Under the pieces are notes generated by a model. It ran no database searches, was not told where the DNA came from, and was given only the letters and a program-made list of their open reading frames with translations. DNA of 64,000 nucleotides from Salegentibacter sediminis (lineage in GTDB: Bacteria > Bacteroidota > Bacteroidia > Flavobacteriales > Flavobacteriaceae). How positions within the stretch are numbered: the stretch's first letter is position 1; each line of letters starts with the position of its first letter. Positions 52,198 to 61,139 of the stretch are shown here, piece after piece. Position numbers and translations under genes: made by a program. The DNA is taken from assembly GCF_002078605.1 (NCBI RefSeq), contig NZ_MSJR01000005.1:1-64000 (forward strand), read 5' to 3'.

Positions 52198-52938
52198 TTA
52201 ATCGAAGATCTTTTTCTTCCGAAGCTCAAAATTCTTTCCGAGATATACTTTTCTCACCATTTCATCTTCTGCGAGTTCTTCAGGAATACCATGTTTCAGG
52301 ATACTACCTTCAAACATAAGATAGGTGCGGTCGGTAATGGCAAGAGTTTCCTGGACATTGTGGTCGGTGATCAGAATCCCGATATTCTTGTTCTTTAATT
52401 GTGCTACAATACGTTGAATATCTTCTACCGCTACGGGATCTACCCCGGCAAAAGGTTCATCGAGAAGAATGAAATTAGGGTTGGTTGCCAGGGCTCTTGC
52501 GATCTCGGTACGCCGGCGCTCGCCACCGCTTAAGAGGTCTCCGCGGTTCTTGCGAATATGGTTAAGCCCGAATTCTTCAATTAGGGATTCCATCTTCAGG
52601 TGGCGTTCCTTTTTAGAGAGATCGGTGAGTTCCAGCACGCTCATAATGTTATCTTCAATGCTTAGCTTCCTGAAGACTGAAGCTTCCTGGGCCAGGTATC
52701 CTATCCCGTGCTGTGCCCGTTTATACATCGGATATTTAGTGATTTCAGCATTATCGAGAAAAATCCTTCCTCCATTGGGTTTTATAAGGCCTACTATCAT
52801 ATAGAAAGAAGTGGTTTTCCCGGCACCGTTAGGGCCCAAAAGTCCTACGATCTCTCCCTGATTAACTTCGATGGAGATGCCTTTAACAACTGCTTTTCCC
52901 TTATATGTTTTAACTAAGTTTTCAGCGCGTAATTTCAT
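52198..52938 (-). CDS. lptB: LPS export ABC transporter ATP-binding protein
   Basis: ATPase of the LptBFGC complex that drives lipopolysaccharide from the inner to the outer membrane. All ABC motifs are present: Walker [11 protein letters not shown], signature LSGGERRR, Walker [14 protein letters not shown] and the switch His in LITDHNVQE. At 246 residues it is of normal length. Its outward flow partners (LptC, LptFG) are not in the window. Confidence 0.93.
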   Translation of the reverse strand: MKLRAENLVKTYKGKAVVKGISIEVNQGEIVGLLGPNGAGKTTSFYMIVGLIKPNGGRIFLDNAEITKYPMYKRAQHGIGYLAQEASVFRKLSIEDNIMSVLELTDLSKKERHLKMESLIEEFGLNHIRKNRGDLLSGGERRRTEIARALATNPNFILLDEPFAGVDPVAVEDIQRIVAQLKNKNIGILITDHNVQETLAITDRTYLMFEGSILKHGIPEELAEDEMVRKVYLGKNFELRKKKIFD

Positions 52939-53078
52939 CTGTTATATTTTTTAACCAGGGTTTGGCAATAGGCACAGGCTTATAATCCTACTCCTGTTTG
53001 TTGCCATTTTTGGGTCCAGCAGCATGCTGGTTTCATACTGCAAATTAAGTGCACTAAGATACATTAATTATACCAGCC

Positions 53079-53429
53079 TTATTCTTTCACTTCTTCCAGC
53101 TCCTCCCAGTATTCAAACGCTCTGCGCAGATGAGGTATCACAATCGTACCTCCTACAAGTGTGCCTATACTAAGGGTTTCCATAACCTCTTCGCGGCTTA
53201 GGTTTGCTTTGTAGCTGCTCTCCAGGTGGTATTTTACACAATCGTCGCATCTTAGCACCAGGGAAGCCACCAGGCCGAGAAGTTCTTTTGTTTTTTTATC
53301 GAGGGCCCCTTCGGTGAAGGCATTGGTATCAAGATTGAAAATTCTTTTTAAAACCTTGTTATTCTCACTCAGGATCTTATCGTTCATCTGAGCGCGGTAC
53401 TCATTAAACTCTTCTACTTTATTGCTCAT
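53079..53429 (-). CDS. Carboxymuconolactone decarboxylase / AhpD-like protein
   Basis: A 116-residue alpha-helical protein with the AhpD-type redox pair in VLRCDDCVKYHLESSYKANL (C-x2-C followed by a His four positions on), and a VMETLSIGTLVGGTIVIPHL helix. It probably acts as a small disulfide reductase or peroxidase partner, but the family is functionally broad. Its start overlaps the tatC stop by 11 bp, so the two are co-transcribed. Confidence 0.85.
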   Translation of the reverse strand: MSNKVEEFNEYRAQMNDKILSENNKVLKRIFNLDTNAFTEGALDKKTKELLGLVASLVLRCDDCVKYHLESSYKANLSREEVMETLSIGTLVGGTIVIPHLRRAFEYWEELEEVKE

Positions 53430-54258
53430 AGCCTTGTTTTTTCATTTTTCGTTGTTCCTGTTTATAAATCACCTTTGAGATCAGGATACTTACCTCGTAG
53501 AGCAGAAGTACCGGGATTGCAACGATAATCTGGCTCACAATATCGGGAGGAGTGATTATAGCTGAAAGTATCAATACCAGCACCAATGCGTATTTTCTGT
53601 ATTTCTTCAGAAACCCGGGGGTTACGATCCCAATTCGGGTAAGAAAATAGATAAGAATAGGTAATTCAAAAATGAGTCCGCTTGCCAGCACCGATGCCCT
53701 TACCAGGCCAATATAACTGCTGAGGTCAAAGTCGTTAAAGACGGTTTCACTTACCTGGTATTTTCCGAGGAAATTAATGGAAAGTGGTGTTACCACGTAG
53801 TATCCAAAAACCACACCGAGGAAGAACAACAGGGAAGAGATGAAAATAAAGCCTTTGGCGTACCTGCGTTCGTTATTGTGCATGGCCGGGGCCACGAATT
53901 TCCAGAATTCATAGATCACATAGGGAAATGCTATAATAAATCCGGCGGTAATGGAAGTCCAAACGTGCGCAGAAAATTGTCCACCCATAGTTCTACTTTG
54001 GATCCGGAAGGGCATTTCGTCAAAACAAAAACCACCATCAATTCCCAGGGCGGTAGAGATTCGGCAGAGAATATCGTAGGAAAAGAAACTTCCTTTACTG
54101 GGCCCAAACAGTAGGACATCAAAGATAAATCCTTTGGCTAAAAATGCTATACTTCCGGCAATTACTACAGCCAGGGTAGCTCTGATAAGGTGCCAGCGCA
54201 GGTCTTCTAAATGGTCCAGAAAGGACATCTCATCCTGAGGAGTGCCTATTTGCTTCAT
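53419..54258 (-). CDS. tatC: Twin-arginine translocase subunit TatC
   Basis: Core of the Tat system that exports folded proteins. The N-terminal motif FLDHLEDLRWHLIRATLAVV is followed by six membrane spans; the extended periplasmic loop at about 60-95 (FFSYDILCRISTALGIDGGF) is of the kind seen in Bacteroidota. 279 residues is normal. Its ATG shares one base with the kdsD stop. No tatA is found nearby. Confidence 0.93.
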   Translation of the reverse strand: MKQIGTPQDEMSFLDHLEDLRWHLIRATLAVVIAGSIAFLAKGFIFDVLLFGPSKGSFFSYDILCRISTALGIDGGFCFDEMPFRIQSRTMGGQFSAHVWTSITAGFIIAFPYVIYEFWKFVAPAMHNNERRYAKGFIFISSLLFFLGVVFGYYVVTPLSINFLGKYQVSETVFNDFDLSSYIGLVRASVLASGLIFELPILIYFLTRIGIVTPGFLKKYRKYALVLVLILSAIITPPDIVSQIIVAIPVLLLYEVSILISKVIYKQEQRKMKKQGYEQ

Positions 54259-55223
54259 TATAAAATGCCTTCTCTAATTAGGTTATGAATATGGACAACC
54301 CCTTTATATTTTCCATTTTTTACGGCCAGGAGTTGGGAGATCTTGTTCTCTTCCAACATTTCAAGCGCATCTACGGCAAGGCTATCCTGGTCGATTGTCT
54401 TTGGATTGATGCTCATGATATCTCTGGCAGTAAGGTTTTTGAATTCGGTTGAATCCTTCAACATTCGTCTTATATCTCCATCGGTAATTATTCCAATGAT
54501 CTTATCGTTTTCAAGCACAGCCGTAACCCCCAGCATTTTTTCGGAAATCTCTATGATCGCATCGGTGACTGAAGTCTCAGGCGCGACGATAGGTTTTTGA
54601 TTCTGGGCGGTAATATCGCTCACCCGCAGGTAAAGTTTTTTGCCAAGCGAGCCTCCCGGGTGATATTTGGCAAAATCCTTACGGGTAAAACCTTTCAGAT
54701 TAACCAGGGCAATGGCCAGGGCATCGCCCAATACCATTTGTGCCGTGGTACTTGTGGTGGGCGCCAGGTTATTGGGGCAGGCTTCCTTTTCTACATAGGA
54801 ATTTAGTACAAAATCTGATTCCTGGCCCAGGAATGAATTTCTATCGGCAGTGATCCCTATAAGAGGATTTTTAAAGCCTTTAATAAAGGGAACCAGCACC
54901 TTAATCTCCGGGCTGTTTCCACTCTTCGAAATACAAATCACCACATCATCTTTTTGAATATTTCCCAGGTCGCCGTGAATCGCATCGGCTGCGTGCATAA
55001 AAATTGCCGGGGTGCCAGTAGAATTTAATGTGGCTACGATCTTACTGGCAATAATAGCACTTTTCCCTATTCCGGTAACTACCACTCTTCCTTTAGAATG
55101 ATAGATTTTTTCTACTGCCTCAACAAACTCATTATCAATAAGATGTTCTAAATTGGCAATCGCTTTGGCTTCAATGGAAATGGTTTCTCGGGCAGCAATA
55201 AGAATTTTTTCCTGGAGTTTCAA
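54258..55223 (-). CDS. kdsD: Arabinose-5-phosphate isomerase (KdsD/KpsF family)
   Basis: Interconverts D-ribulose-5-P and D-arabinose-5-P, the first step to Kdo. It has a SIS sugar-isomerase domain (VVVTGIGKSAIIASKIVATL, AIHGDLGNI, ISKSGNSPEI) and a C-terminal pair of CBS domains (from about 200). I set the start at TTG 55223 (321 residues, family-typical); the longer frame to 55301 adds 26 residues with no family counterpart and would run through a promoter-like element. Confidence 0.88.
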   Translation of the reverse strand: MKLQEKILIAARETISIEAKAIANLEHLIDNEFVEAVEKIYHSKGRVVVTGIGKSAIIASKIVATLNSTGTPAIFMHAADAIHGDLGNIQKDDVVICISKSGNSPEIKVLVPFIKGFKNPLIGITADRNSFLGQESDFVLNSYVEKEACPNNLAPTTSTTAQMVLGDALAIALVNLKGFTRKDFAKYHPGGSLGKKLYLRVSDITAQNQKPIVAPETSVTDAIIEISEKMLGVTAVLENDKIIGIITDGDIRRMLKDSTEFKNLTARDIMSINPKTIDQDSLAVDALEMLEENKISQLLAVKNGKYKGVVHIHNLIREGIL

Positions 55224-55275
55224 ATTAGATAAAATTATGAATTGTGAGTCTAAAGAAATATGTATCTTTAATTTG

Positions 55276-55283
55276 CAAATGTA
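55276..55283 (-). promoter_or_regulatory. -7 promoter element of kdsD (TACATTTG, minus strand)
   Basis: On the minus strand this reads TACATTTG, an exact TAnnTTTG, about 50 bases before the chosen kdsD start and in front of the tatC/AhpD operon. No clear -33 TTTG is present. Its position supports the shorter start for kdsD. Confidence 0.45.
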
Positions 55284-55305
55284 TGTAAAATTGTAACACA
55301 ATTGA

Positions 55306-57504
55306 ATGAGTTTGAAGGAAATTGATTTACACCAACAGCTAAAGAAGTACTTTGGATTTAGCCAGTTTAAAGGGCTTCAGGAAGAGGTGATTACCAGTAT
55401 TGTGAAAGGAAACAACACCTTTGTGGTAATGCCTACCGGAGGAGGGAAATCCCTATGTTACCAACTCCCTGCGTTGATTGAAGAAGGAACGGCAATTGTG
55501 GTTTCGCCCCTTATCGCTTTAATGAAAAACCAGGTAGATGCTATACGCGGGATTTCCTCGGAACATGGGGTTGCCCATGTTTTAAATTCTTCCCTGAACA
55601 AAACGGAAGTGCGGCAGGTGAAAGAGGATATCGCTAACGGGGTGACTAAGTTATTATATGTAGCTCCCGAATCGCTTACCAAGGAAGATCATGTAGATTT
55701 TCTCAAAAAGCAAAAGATATCTTTTATGGCCATAGACGAAGCTCACTGTATTAGTGAGTGGGGGCATGATTTTAGGCCCGAATATCGTAATCTCAGGCAG
55801 ATAATTCAACGTATAGGGGATAACATCCCAATAATTGCACTTACGGCAACAGCGACTCCAAAAGTACAGGAAGATATTCTAAAAAATTTGGGAATCCCTG
55901 ATGCCAAGGCTTTTAAGGCGAGTTTCAACAGGCCTAATCTGTATTACGAGGTAAGGCCGAAGACCAAAAATGTAGATGCCGATATCATCCGTTTTGTAAA
56001 ACAAAATGAAGGTAAGTCGGGGATCATTTATTGTTTGAGTCGAAAAAAGGTGGAAGAGCTGGCCCAGACCCTCCAGGTAAATGGAATAAAAGCTGTGCCT
56101 TATCATGCCGGGCTCGATGCCAAGACGCGTTCTCGACACCAGGATATGTTTCTTATGGAAGATATAGATGTGGTAGTGGCCACTATTGCTTTCGGGATGG
56201 GGATTGATAAACCCGATGTGCGTTTCGTGATACACCACGACATTCCCAAGAGTATAGAGAGTTATTATCAGGAAACCGGCCGTGCTGGTCGTGATGGGGG
56301 AGAAGGGCATTGTCTTGCTTTTTATTCCTACAAAGATATTGAGAAGCTCGAAAAATTTATGAGCGGTAAACCCGTAGCCGAACAGGAAATAGGGCATGCT
56401 CTTTTGCAGGAAGTAGTGGCCTATGCCGAGACTTCAGTTTCCAGGCGAAAATTCATACTTCATTATTTTGGAGAGTCATTTGACGAGGAAACCGGGGAAG
56501 GAGCTTCTATGGATGATAACGTAAGATATCCCAAGAAAAAACATGAGGCTAAAGACGAAGTAGAGCTTGTACTAAAAACAGTAAAAGAAACCAAAGAACT
56601 GTATAAGGCCAAGGAAGTGGTTAAAACCCTTCTCGGGAAATCCAATGCGGTAATCTTATCGCATAAAACCAATGAACATCCACTTTTTGGAAAGGGAAAG
56701 AACCGTGACGGAAAATACTGGATGGCCCTGATAAGACAGGTGTTGGTTGCCGGCTTCCTCAAAAAGGATATCGAAACTTACGGGGTAATAAAACTTACTG
56801 AAAAAGGCCGAAAATATCTGGAAGAGCCTCAGTCTTTCATGATGACCGATGACCATATTTTCGACAGTACTACCGAGGGAGTTTCTGTTAGTACTCAATC
56901 TACCGGAGGCGGGGTAGATAAAAACCTGGTTAAAATGTTGAAGGAACTTCGCAAAAAGGTTGCTAAGAAACTGGAAGTACCTCCCTTTGTTGTTTTTCAG
57001 GATCCTTCCCTTGAGGATATGGCCTTGAAATATCCTGTCACTATGGAAGAGCTTAATAATATTTATGGGGTTGGTGAAGGTAAGGCCAAAAAGTACGGAA
57101 AGGATTTTGTAGACCTTATCGGCAGGTATGTGGAAGATAATGATATTATAAGGCCCGATGACCTAGTGGTGAAATCTACCGGCGCCAATTCTGCCCTTAA
57201 GCTTTATATCATTCAGAATGTAGACAGGAAATTACCCCTGGATGATATCGCTTCAGCGAAGGGCATGGAAATGCCAGAGTTTATTAAGGAGATGGAAGCC
57301 ATAGTTTACAGTGGTACCAAACTCAATATCGATTACTGGGTTGATGATATCCTGGATGAAGATCAGCAGGAAGAATTACATGAATATTTTCTCGAAGCTG
57401 AAACAGACAAAATAGATGCTGCTATAGAGGAATTTGAAGGAGAATATGATGATGAAGAATTAAGGTTATACCGCATCAAATTTATTAGTGAGGTGGCAAA
57501 TTAG
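55306..57504 (+). CDS. recQ: ATP-dependent DNA helicase RecQ
   Basis: 3'-5' helicase in recombination repair. The 732 residues carry the Q motif FGFSQFKGLQEEVI, Walker A MPTGGGKSLCYQLP, the box MAIDEAHCISEWGHDFRPEY, motif V/VI (GRAGRDGGEG), the RQC region with its loop YAETSVSRRKFILHYF (where the usual zinc cysteines are replaced), and a HRDC-like domain near 520-600. It is longer than E. coli RecQ, owing to an acidic C-terminal tail (DEDQQEELHEYF...). Divergent from kdsD. Confidence 0.93.
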   Translation: MSLKEIDLHQQLKKYFGFSQFKGLQEEVITSIVKGNNTFVVMPTGGGKSLCYQLPALIEEGTAIVVSPLIALMKNQVDAIRGISSEHGVAHVLNSSLNKTEVRQVKEDIANGVTKLLYVAPESLTKEDHVDFLKKQKISFMAIDEAHCISEWGHDFRPEYRNLRQIIQRIGDNIPIIALTATATPKVQEDILKNLGIPDAKAFKASFNRPNLYYEVRPKTKNVDADIIRFVKQNEGKSGIIYCLSRKKVEELAQTLQVNGIKAVPYHAGLDAKTRSRHQDMFLMEDIDVVVATIAFGMGIDKPDVRFVIHHDIPKSIESYYQETGRAGRDGGEGHCLAFYSYKDIEKLEKFMSGKPVAEQEIGHALLQEVVAYAETSVSRRKFILHYFGESFDEETGEGASMDDNVRYPKKKHEAKDEVELVLKTVKETKELYKAKEVVKTLLGKSNAVILSHKTNEHPLFGKGKNRDGKYWMALIRQVLVAGFLKKDIETYGVIKLTEKGRKYLEEPQSFMMTDDHIFDSTTEGVSVSTQSTGGGVDKNLVKMLKELRKKVAKKLEVPPFVVFQDPSLEDMALKYPVTMEELNNIYGVGEGKAKKYGKDFVDLIGRYVEDNDIIRPDDLVVKSTGANSALKLYIIQNVDRKLPLDDIASAKGMEMPEFIKEMEAIVYSGTKLNIDYWVDDILDEDQQEELHEYFLEAETDKIDAAIEEFEGEYDDEELRLYRIKFISEVAN

Positions 57505-57590
57505 GTGTAGGTAAGACGTTAATTGGAGATTCGTTCACTGGATTTTGATTTCAGGGAAAAAATTGAGAACCGGGAGCAGCTAGCTGTAAA

Positions 57591-58364
57591 CTATTTTCCC
57601 CCGTTCTTTTGAAGATCAAAAATGCACTGATCATCAAGACCGGGAATGCTCCCACCATCTATTACATCAACAATTCCGCTACCGAATTCTATGGAAGCCT
57701 GCATCAGGCAGCCCGAAACATTGCAATGCCCCGGATATTCTTCATCTTTATGATCTGATTGTGGCTCGGTACCCAGGTCTACAAGTCCGAAAAGATGTCC
57801 GAATTCGTGATTCAGGGTGGCAGCTTCAATATCTGCTTTTGATGGGGCGTTAGGGCGGTTGGCGAAATTTTTTATCGTTTCTCCGTAGATTACCATCGAG
57901 GTGTTTCTGAAGGCAGAGCCCAGAACAAAACGATTTTCTTCATCTTTTTCGCTACTGCCATCCGCAAAATAAATAAATACCGCAATTTCATCTCCTACAT
58001 TATAAAGGCTTCTTGTATCTTTTTCTATTGCTGCTATTTCCTCAATATCGAAAGGAGCTTTCCCTGAGGATTCCACGGCCCTCATACTTATTTGAATTCC
58101 ATCTGGTTTGTAAACCCTGTCCTGGAGGAAATTTTTAAACTCTGCTATGGCTTGTTGCGAGGGCGCGTAGTCGTTTACATAAGCAATCTCAATATTCATC
58201 GAGGTGAAACGCTCATCGCTAAGCAAATCGTGAGCTGAATCACCCAGTCCCTGGAGATTGGCAGTTTTATTAATCTTGTTATCATCGTCGGTATTATCTG
58301 ATGTACAGGAAGACAATACCAGGAAGAGCGATAAAAACAGGGCTAAGTGATTTATTTTAAGCAT
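57591..58364 (-). CDS. Putative zinc metallopeptidase lipoprotein
   Basis: A 257-residue lipoprotein: signal peptide with lipobox LVLSSC (Cys about residue 19), then a secreted domain. The extended zinc motif TLNHEFGHLFGLVDLG near 184-199 (HExxHxxGLxD) marks a metzincin-like metallopeptidase, and a downstream YPGHCNVSGCLMQ carries two Cys and the Met-turn position. It would act on the cell surface or in the periplasm. No substrate is suggested by the neighbours. Confidence 0.8.
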   Translation of the reverse strand: MLKINHLALFLSLFLVLSSCTSDNTDDDNKINKTANLQGLGDSAHDLLSDERFTSMNIEIAYVNDYAPSQQAIAEFKNFLQDRVYKPDGIQISMRAVESSGKAPFDIEEIAAIEKDTRSLYNVGDEIAVFIYFADGSSEKDEENRFVLGSAFRNTSMVIYGETIKNFANRPNAPSKADIEAATLNHEFGHLFGLVDLGTEPQSDHKDEEYPGHCNVSGCLMQASIEFGSGIVDVIDGGSIPGLDDQCIFDLQKNGGK

Positions 58365-58399
58365 TTGACAGAATTTGAAAGTTTGGTAAAAATAGAAAT

Positions 58400-59134
58400 T
58401 TAATACATATTGGGCTTTAATTCAGCTAAATAATCATAGTGCTCCCCTTTTTTTATGAGTTTACAGCTGAAATTATTTTTATGAGCCGCCAGTTCCAGGG
58501 AGTTAAAATCGATGTAAAGCCAATTAAACCACGGGCCTTTTTCGCCTTTATAACTCAGCTGAAATTGAATTTCTCCATAATACCCCTCTGCAGGATTAAC
58601 CCAGATTCCTCCATCTTCTTCAGGATCAAAGAGAAAGCTAAGGTCTGAAGAATCCAGCAGGATCTTTCCGCCGGGAGTTAATAAATTTCTGGCCTGGGAG
58701 AAGAATTGGTCCAGGTTGGAAAGTTTTCCGATTATTCCACTGCCATTCATCAGCATCAGTAGAGTATCGAATTTTTCATCTACCAGATCGAAGAAATCGA
58801 TGCTTCGGACATCTTTTAGTCCGCGCAAACCTGCGATCTCTATGGCCCCTTCAGAAGTATCAATTCCGGTAACTTTTAATTTCTTTTGCTTCTGAAGATA
58901 TAGCCCATGGCTTCCTGCGCCACAGCCTATATCCAGGACGTGCCCGGAACACAGCTGAAGCGCTTTTCGCTCCAAAGGAGGCATTTCAGAAAAACTCCTG
59001 AATAAATAAGGCACGGGTATAATATCATCATCAAAATCGGGGGAATGTACGTGGATAGGTGTGTCGTCTTTATGATGATAAAAAGCAGCGATCGCTTTTC
59101 CGAAGATATCTTTATCTGGAGTTTTGTTATTCAT
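58400..59134 (-). CDS. Class I SAM-dependent methyltransferase
   Basis: A 244-residue methyltransferase with VLDIGCGAGSHGLYLQKQ near 72-89, VTGIDTSEGAIEIA and DTLLMLMNGSGIIGKL. I took the ATG at 59134 (start MNNKTPDKDIFGKA); a longer frame to 59239 runs through the neighbouring gene. Only 11 bp separate its start from the divergent YkgJ-type gene, whose promoter overlaps this coding sequence. The substrate is not known. Confidence 0.83.
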   Translation of the reverse strand: MNNKTPDKDIFGKAIAAFYHHKDDTPIHVHSPDFDDDIIPVPYLFRSFSEMPPLERKALQLCSGHVLDIGCGAGSHGLYLQKQKKLKVTGIDTSEGAIEIAGLRGLKDVRSIDFFDLVDEKFDTLLMLMNGSGIIGKLSNLDQFFSQARNLLTPGGKILLDSSDLSFLFDPEEDGGIWVNPAEGYYGEIQFQLSYKGEKGPWFNWLYIDFNSLELAAHKNNFSCKLIKKGEHYDYLAELKPNMY

Positions 59135-59141
59135 ATCTTTG
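59111..59141 (+). promoter_or_regulatory. Promoter of the cysteine-cluster gene (near-leaderless)
   Basis: -33-like TTTA (59111-59114), 19-base spacer, exact -7 TATCTTTG (59134-59141). Transcription would begin at about 59147, at or next to the ATG at 59146, so the mRNA has practically no leader. It lies inside the first codons of the divergent methyltransferase gene. Confidence 0.55.
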
Positions 59142-59145
59142 CAAA

Positions 59146-59640
59146 ATGGAGGAAAATTTAGATAATCTCCCCGAGCGGGCCAAAGATAAGCATAAGGAAA
59201 ATAAGAAGTTCTTTTCGCGGCTTCGGAAAAAACCACCAAGAGACCTGGACCGCCAAATGCAGGAGCTTCACGAGGATGAATTTTCCCGAACTAATTGTTT
59301 GGATTGTGCCAACTGCTGTAAAACCACGGGCCCGCTATTCACCAATAAAGATATTGAGCGAATAAGTAAACATCTTAAACTCAAACCGCAGCAGTTTATC
59401 GAACAATACCTTCGAATCGATGAGGATAATGATTATGTACTTCAGGAAGTTCCCTGTGCTTTTCTTGCTCCCGATAATTATTGTTTAATCTATGATGTGA
59501 GACCCAAAGCCTGCAGGGAATTTCCACATACCGACAGGAAGGACTTCCATAAGATCTCTAATCTCACCATAAAGAATACCGCGATTTGTCCCGCGGCATA
59601 TAATATAGTGGAGGAGATGAAGAGGAGGATGAAAATCTAA
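59146..59640 (+). CDS. YkgJ-family cysteine cluster protein
   Basis: A 164-residue cytoplasmic protein with the metal-binding cluster CLDCANCCKTTGP near 47-59 and the later CAFLAPDNYCLIYDVRPKAC and REFP, the pattern of the zinc/iron-chelating CxxCxxCC (YkgJ) family. The start is ATG 59146 (MEENLDNLPERAKDKHK); an upstream frame to 59059 is a shadow within the divergent gene. The role of the family is poorly known. It is convergent with the PLDc_N gene (4-bp overlap). Confidence 0.85.
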   Translation: MEENLDNLPERAKDKHKENKKFFSRLRKKPPRDLDRQMQELHEDEFSRTNCLDCANCCKTTGPLFTNKDIERISKHLKLKPQQFIEQYLRIDEDNDYVLQEVPCAFLAPDNYCLIYDVRPKACREFPHTDRKDFHKISNLTIKNTAICPAAYNIVEEMKRRMKI

Positions 59641-59882
59641 GACCGCCGTCTGAAATGCCTTATTCTTCTCTTTCTAAGATTAAATTTCTTGTAGTTTTTA
59701 ATTATTATAAAATATAATATCGGCCCGAAAAAGGGGAGGAAGATGATGATAAGCACCCAAATAAGACGATGCCGCCCCTTAAAGTTTTGCTTTAGCAAAT
59801 GAGCAAAAGCAAGCACCGGGAGCACTAACAATGCCACCATAAAAGCCGAAAGCCAAAAACCGGATGTTTCTAACTCAATCAT
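59637..59882 (-). CDS. Small membrane protein with PLDc_N domain
   Basis: An 81-residue protein with two membrane spans (about 9-28 and 40-61): LVLPVLAFAHLLKQ and LIWVLIIIFLPFFGPILYFI, followed by a strongly basic tail (KKFNLRKRRIRHFRRRS). This is the PLDc_N (phospholipase D-nuclease N-terminal) type, often seen as an independent small protein. The basic tail probably faces the cytoplasm. Function unknown. Confidence 0.8.
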   Translation of the reverse strand: MIELETSGFWLSAFMVALLVLPVLAFAHLLKQNFKGRHRLIWVLIIIFLPFFGPILYFIIIKNYKKFNLRKRRIRHFRRRS

Positions 59883-59900
59883 AGGGGATTTATTTTCCCC

Positions 59901-61130
59901 TTAATATAGTAAATATTTTTTTCGTTTTTCAGAAAATTCTGCTAATCCCGGTTTCCAGCTTTCACGAATTTCCTCCGCACTAAATCCTTCTTCTATTTGC
60001 TGCTGAAGTTTTGTTGTGCCGGCAAGCTTGGTAAAGAAAGCGTTGAAGAACTTATCTTTATCTTCGGTGTTTTGGTAGGCTTCAATAAGCCATTCCAGAT
60101 TTATTTTATTCAGATGTTTGTGATCGCTTAGGTCACGTCCGTAGCAGGTTTTTCCAAGATGTTTTGGATTTTTCGCCCCATCTTTACTTTCGGGAGTGTA
60201 GCTATAATCAAAGTAGCTTTTATCTAAATAAGGCGACCCAAAAACCTGGAATTGCTTATCGGTGCCACGTCCGGCATTAACATTGGTACCTTCAAAAAAA
60301 CAAAGGCTGGGATATAGATTTATTGACTGCGCATTAGGGAGATTGGGTGATGGTTTTACCGGGAGTTCATAGCTAAGAGAATGATCATAATTTTTCATTT
60401 CCACGACCTCCAGCTCACACTGAATCCCGTCTTTTAGCCATTTTTCGCCATTGATCATTTTAGCATATTCTCCCATCGTGAGTCCGTGTACGGTTGGGAT
60501 TGGGTGCATTCCTACAAAACTTTTGTTTTCCATTTCCAGAATAGGTCCGTCTAGATAATGGCCATTTGGATTAGGGCGGTCAAAAACGATGAGTTGGATA
60601 TCATTTTCGGCGCAGGCTTCCATCACATAATGTAAAGATGAGATATAAGTGTAAAACCTGGCTCCCACATCCTGAAGATCAAAAATAAGTACATCGAGTC
60701 CTTCCAATTGTTCGGGTTTTGGTTTTTTGTTACCGCCGTAGAGAGAGATCACCGGCAGCCCCGTTTCAGCATCTTTTCCGTCTTCAATGGCTTCACCGGC
60801 ATCGGCCGTGCCACGGAAGCCGTGTTCAGGCGCGAAAACTTTTTTTAGATTGACCTCGAGTGAAAGCAGGGAGTCTACCAGATGAATATAACCGGATTCT
60901 GTCTCAATACGCGAGCTTTGATTTCCCACCAGGCCAACACTTTTTCCTTCCAACATGGGGAGGTAAGTTTCGGTGCGGTTTGCGCCGATAATTATGTTTT
61001 CTGAAGTCAATTCAGCTAGGTCCTTTTCCTCAGAAACTGTAGTGCTTTCTTTTTGGGAATTTGCGTTTCCGCAGGAAACAAGTCCAATAAAAGCGAATAA
61101 AAATGTACTTTTGAATAACCTTTTAATCAT
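59901..61130 (-). CDS. namZ: Exo-beta-N-acetylmuramidase NamZ (DUF1343) lipoprotein
   Basis: A DUF1343 protein, the family of NamZ that removes terminal MurNAc from peptidoglycan fragments, for recycling. It begins at 61130 with a lipoprotein signal (LFAFIGLVSCGNANS, Cys about 21) and has GLVGNQSSRIE, FAPEHGFRG, DLQDVGARFYTYISSLHYVM, VFDRPNPNGHYLDGP and NLYPSLCFFEGTNVNAGRGT. At 409 residues it is family-typical. Only 9 bp separate its start from the divergent ABC permease. Confidence 0.88.
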   Translation of the reverse strand: MIKRLFKSTFLFAFIGLVSCGNANSQKESTTVSEEKDLAELTSENIIIGANRTETYLPMLEGKSVGLVGNQSSRIETESGYIHLVDSLLSLEVNLKKVFAPEHGFRGTADAGEAIEDGKDAETGLPVISLYGGNKKPKPEQLEGLDVLIFDLQDVGARFYTYISSLHYVMEACAENDIQLIVFDRPNPNGHYLDGPILEMENKSFVGMHPIPTVHGLTMGEYAKMINGEKWLKDGIQCELEVVEMKNYDHSLSYELPVKPSPNLPNAQSINLYPSLCFFEGTNVNAGRGTDKQFQVFGSPYLDKSYFDYSYTPESKDGAKNPKHLGKTCYGRDLSDHKHLNKINLEWLIEAYQNTEDKDKFFNAFFTKLAGTTKLQQQIEEGFSAEEIRESWKPGLAEFSEKRKKYLLY

Positions 61131-61139
61131 CCTGATAAT

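Noticed and set aside
55224-55301. N-terminal extension of KdsD to TTG 55301
   Set aside because: The added residues have no family counterpart and span a -7 promoter element, so TTG 55223 was preferred.
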